Below, one piece after another: positions 6,558 to 6,699 of a stretch of 6,699 bases of DNA. The position numbers and the translations under genes were made by a program. Origin of the DNA: JBAYZQ01 sp041672385. GTDB lineage: Bacteria > Spirochaetota > Spirochaetia > Sphaerochaetales > Sphaerochaetaceae. Under the pieces are notes generated by a model, which had not been told where the DNA came from, did not search any database, and was given only the letters and a program-made list of their open reading frames with translations. Within the stretch, counting starts at the first letter, position 1, and every line of letters starts with the position of its first letter. Location of the stretch: NCBI GenBank assembly GCA_041672385.1, contig JBAYZQ010000124.1:1-6699 (forward strand), written 5' to 3'.

Positions 6558-6699
6558 ACGATTAATTGTTAGATTAACAGCTATTGCATTAATTTTGATT
6601 CTTTGTGTAATCCTTTTTCATGTAGGAAAACAACATTCAATTTTACTTGATAACAAGACGATTACTGTGAATGAAAAAGAATTAAAATCCTTTAATCTT
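6544..6699 (+). CDS. Small membrane-anchored protein of unknown function, 3' end cut by window edge
   Basis: The frame starts at ATG 6544 and stays open for 52 codons to the window end. The visible part begins with a short basic stretch (MKLNKR), then one hydrophobic segment at about residues 8-26, then a hydrophilic extracytoplasmic part rich in Lys, Asn and Glu (HSILLDNKTITVNEKELK). It could be an N-terminally anchored protein or have an uncleaved signal; there is a Cys at 21 but no convincing lipobox. A near-perfect ribosome site and a 14-nt overlap with permease 2 argue that it is made together with the transporter, so it may be an accessory or assembly subunit. From memory only, small proteins of this layout next to DUF3798 transporters have been classed as a DUF6672-like family; I cannot confirm this from 52 residues. 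Function unknown. Confidence 0.82.
   Translation, partial: MKLNKRLIVRLTAIALILILCVILFHVGKQHSILLDNKTITVNEKELKSFNL

Noticed and set aside
1..6699. CRISPR array, insertion sequence, tRNA or rRNA
   Set aside because: No regularly spaced direct repeats, transposase motifs, terminal inverted repeats or tRNA-like cloverleaf were seen in the window.

Overview
The window is AT-rich bacterial DNA with tightly packed genes. It holds a divergent pair of transcription units: a family 1 glycoside hydrolase (GH1) gene reading left off the window edge, and a complete ABC-importer operon reading right, whose last visible gene is cut by the right edge. A host-associated or anaerobic spirochaete such as Treponema is my best guess. 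It rests on the spirochaete-style end of the binding-protein signal (LFANA) and on where I recall this binding-protein family occurring. Fusobacteria or Clostridia are not excluded, and no marker gene settles it.

Layout. Positions 1-1128 (minus strand) encode the first 376 residues of a cytoplasmic GH1 beta-glycosidase with both catalytic glutamates; about 70 C-terminal residues should lie beyond the left edge. Positions 1129-1429 are non-coding and contain a good sigma-70-type promoter for the rightward operon and a repeated dyad motif that looks like an operator. Next come a solute-binding protein of the DUF3798 type (1430-2641), a strong hairpin followed by a T-tract (2662-2694), a two-domain RbsA-type ATPase (2732-4348), two related membrane permeases (4351-5415 and 5415-6557), and the start of a small membrane-anchored protein of unknown function (from 6544).

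How they may work together. The binding protein would capture a ligand outside the cytoplasmic membrane. The two permeases would form a heterodimeric channel, and the ATPase, which carries two nucleotide-binding domains in one chain, would power uptake. The small coupled protein may be an accessory subunit. The GH1 enzyme has no signal peptide, so it could hydrolyse an imported beta-linked sugar in the cytoplasm. That link rests only on divergent neighbourhood.

The architecture resembles ribose/simple-sugar or nucleoside importers, but the binding protein is not one of the usual characterised types and the ligand cannot be read from the sequence. The main points of interest are this orphan-ligand transporter, the strongly asymmetric ATP sites (the second domain has lost the Walker A Ser/Thr and the Walker B Asp), the coupled small membrane protein, and the putative operator.
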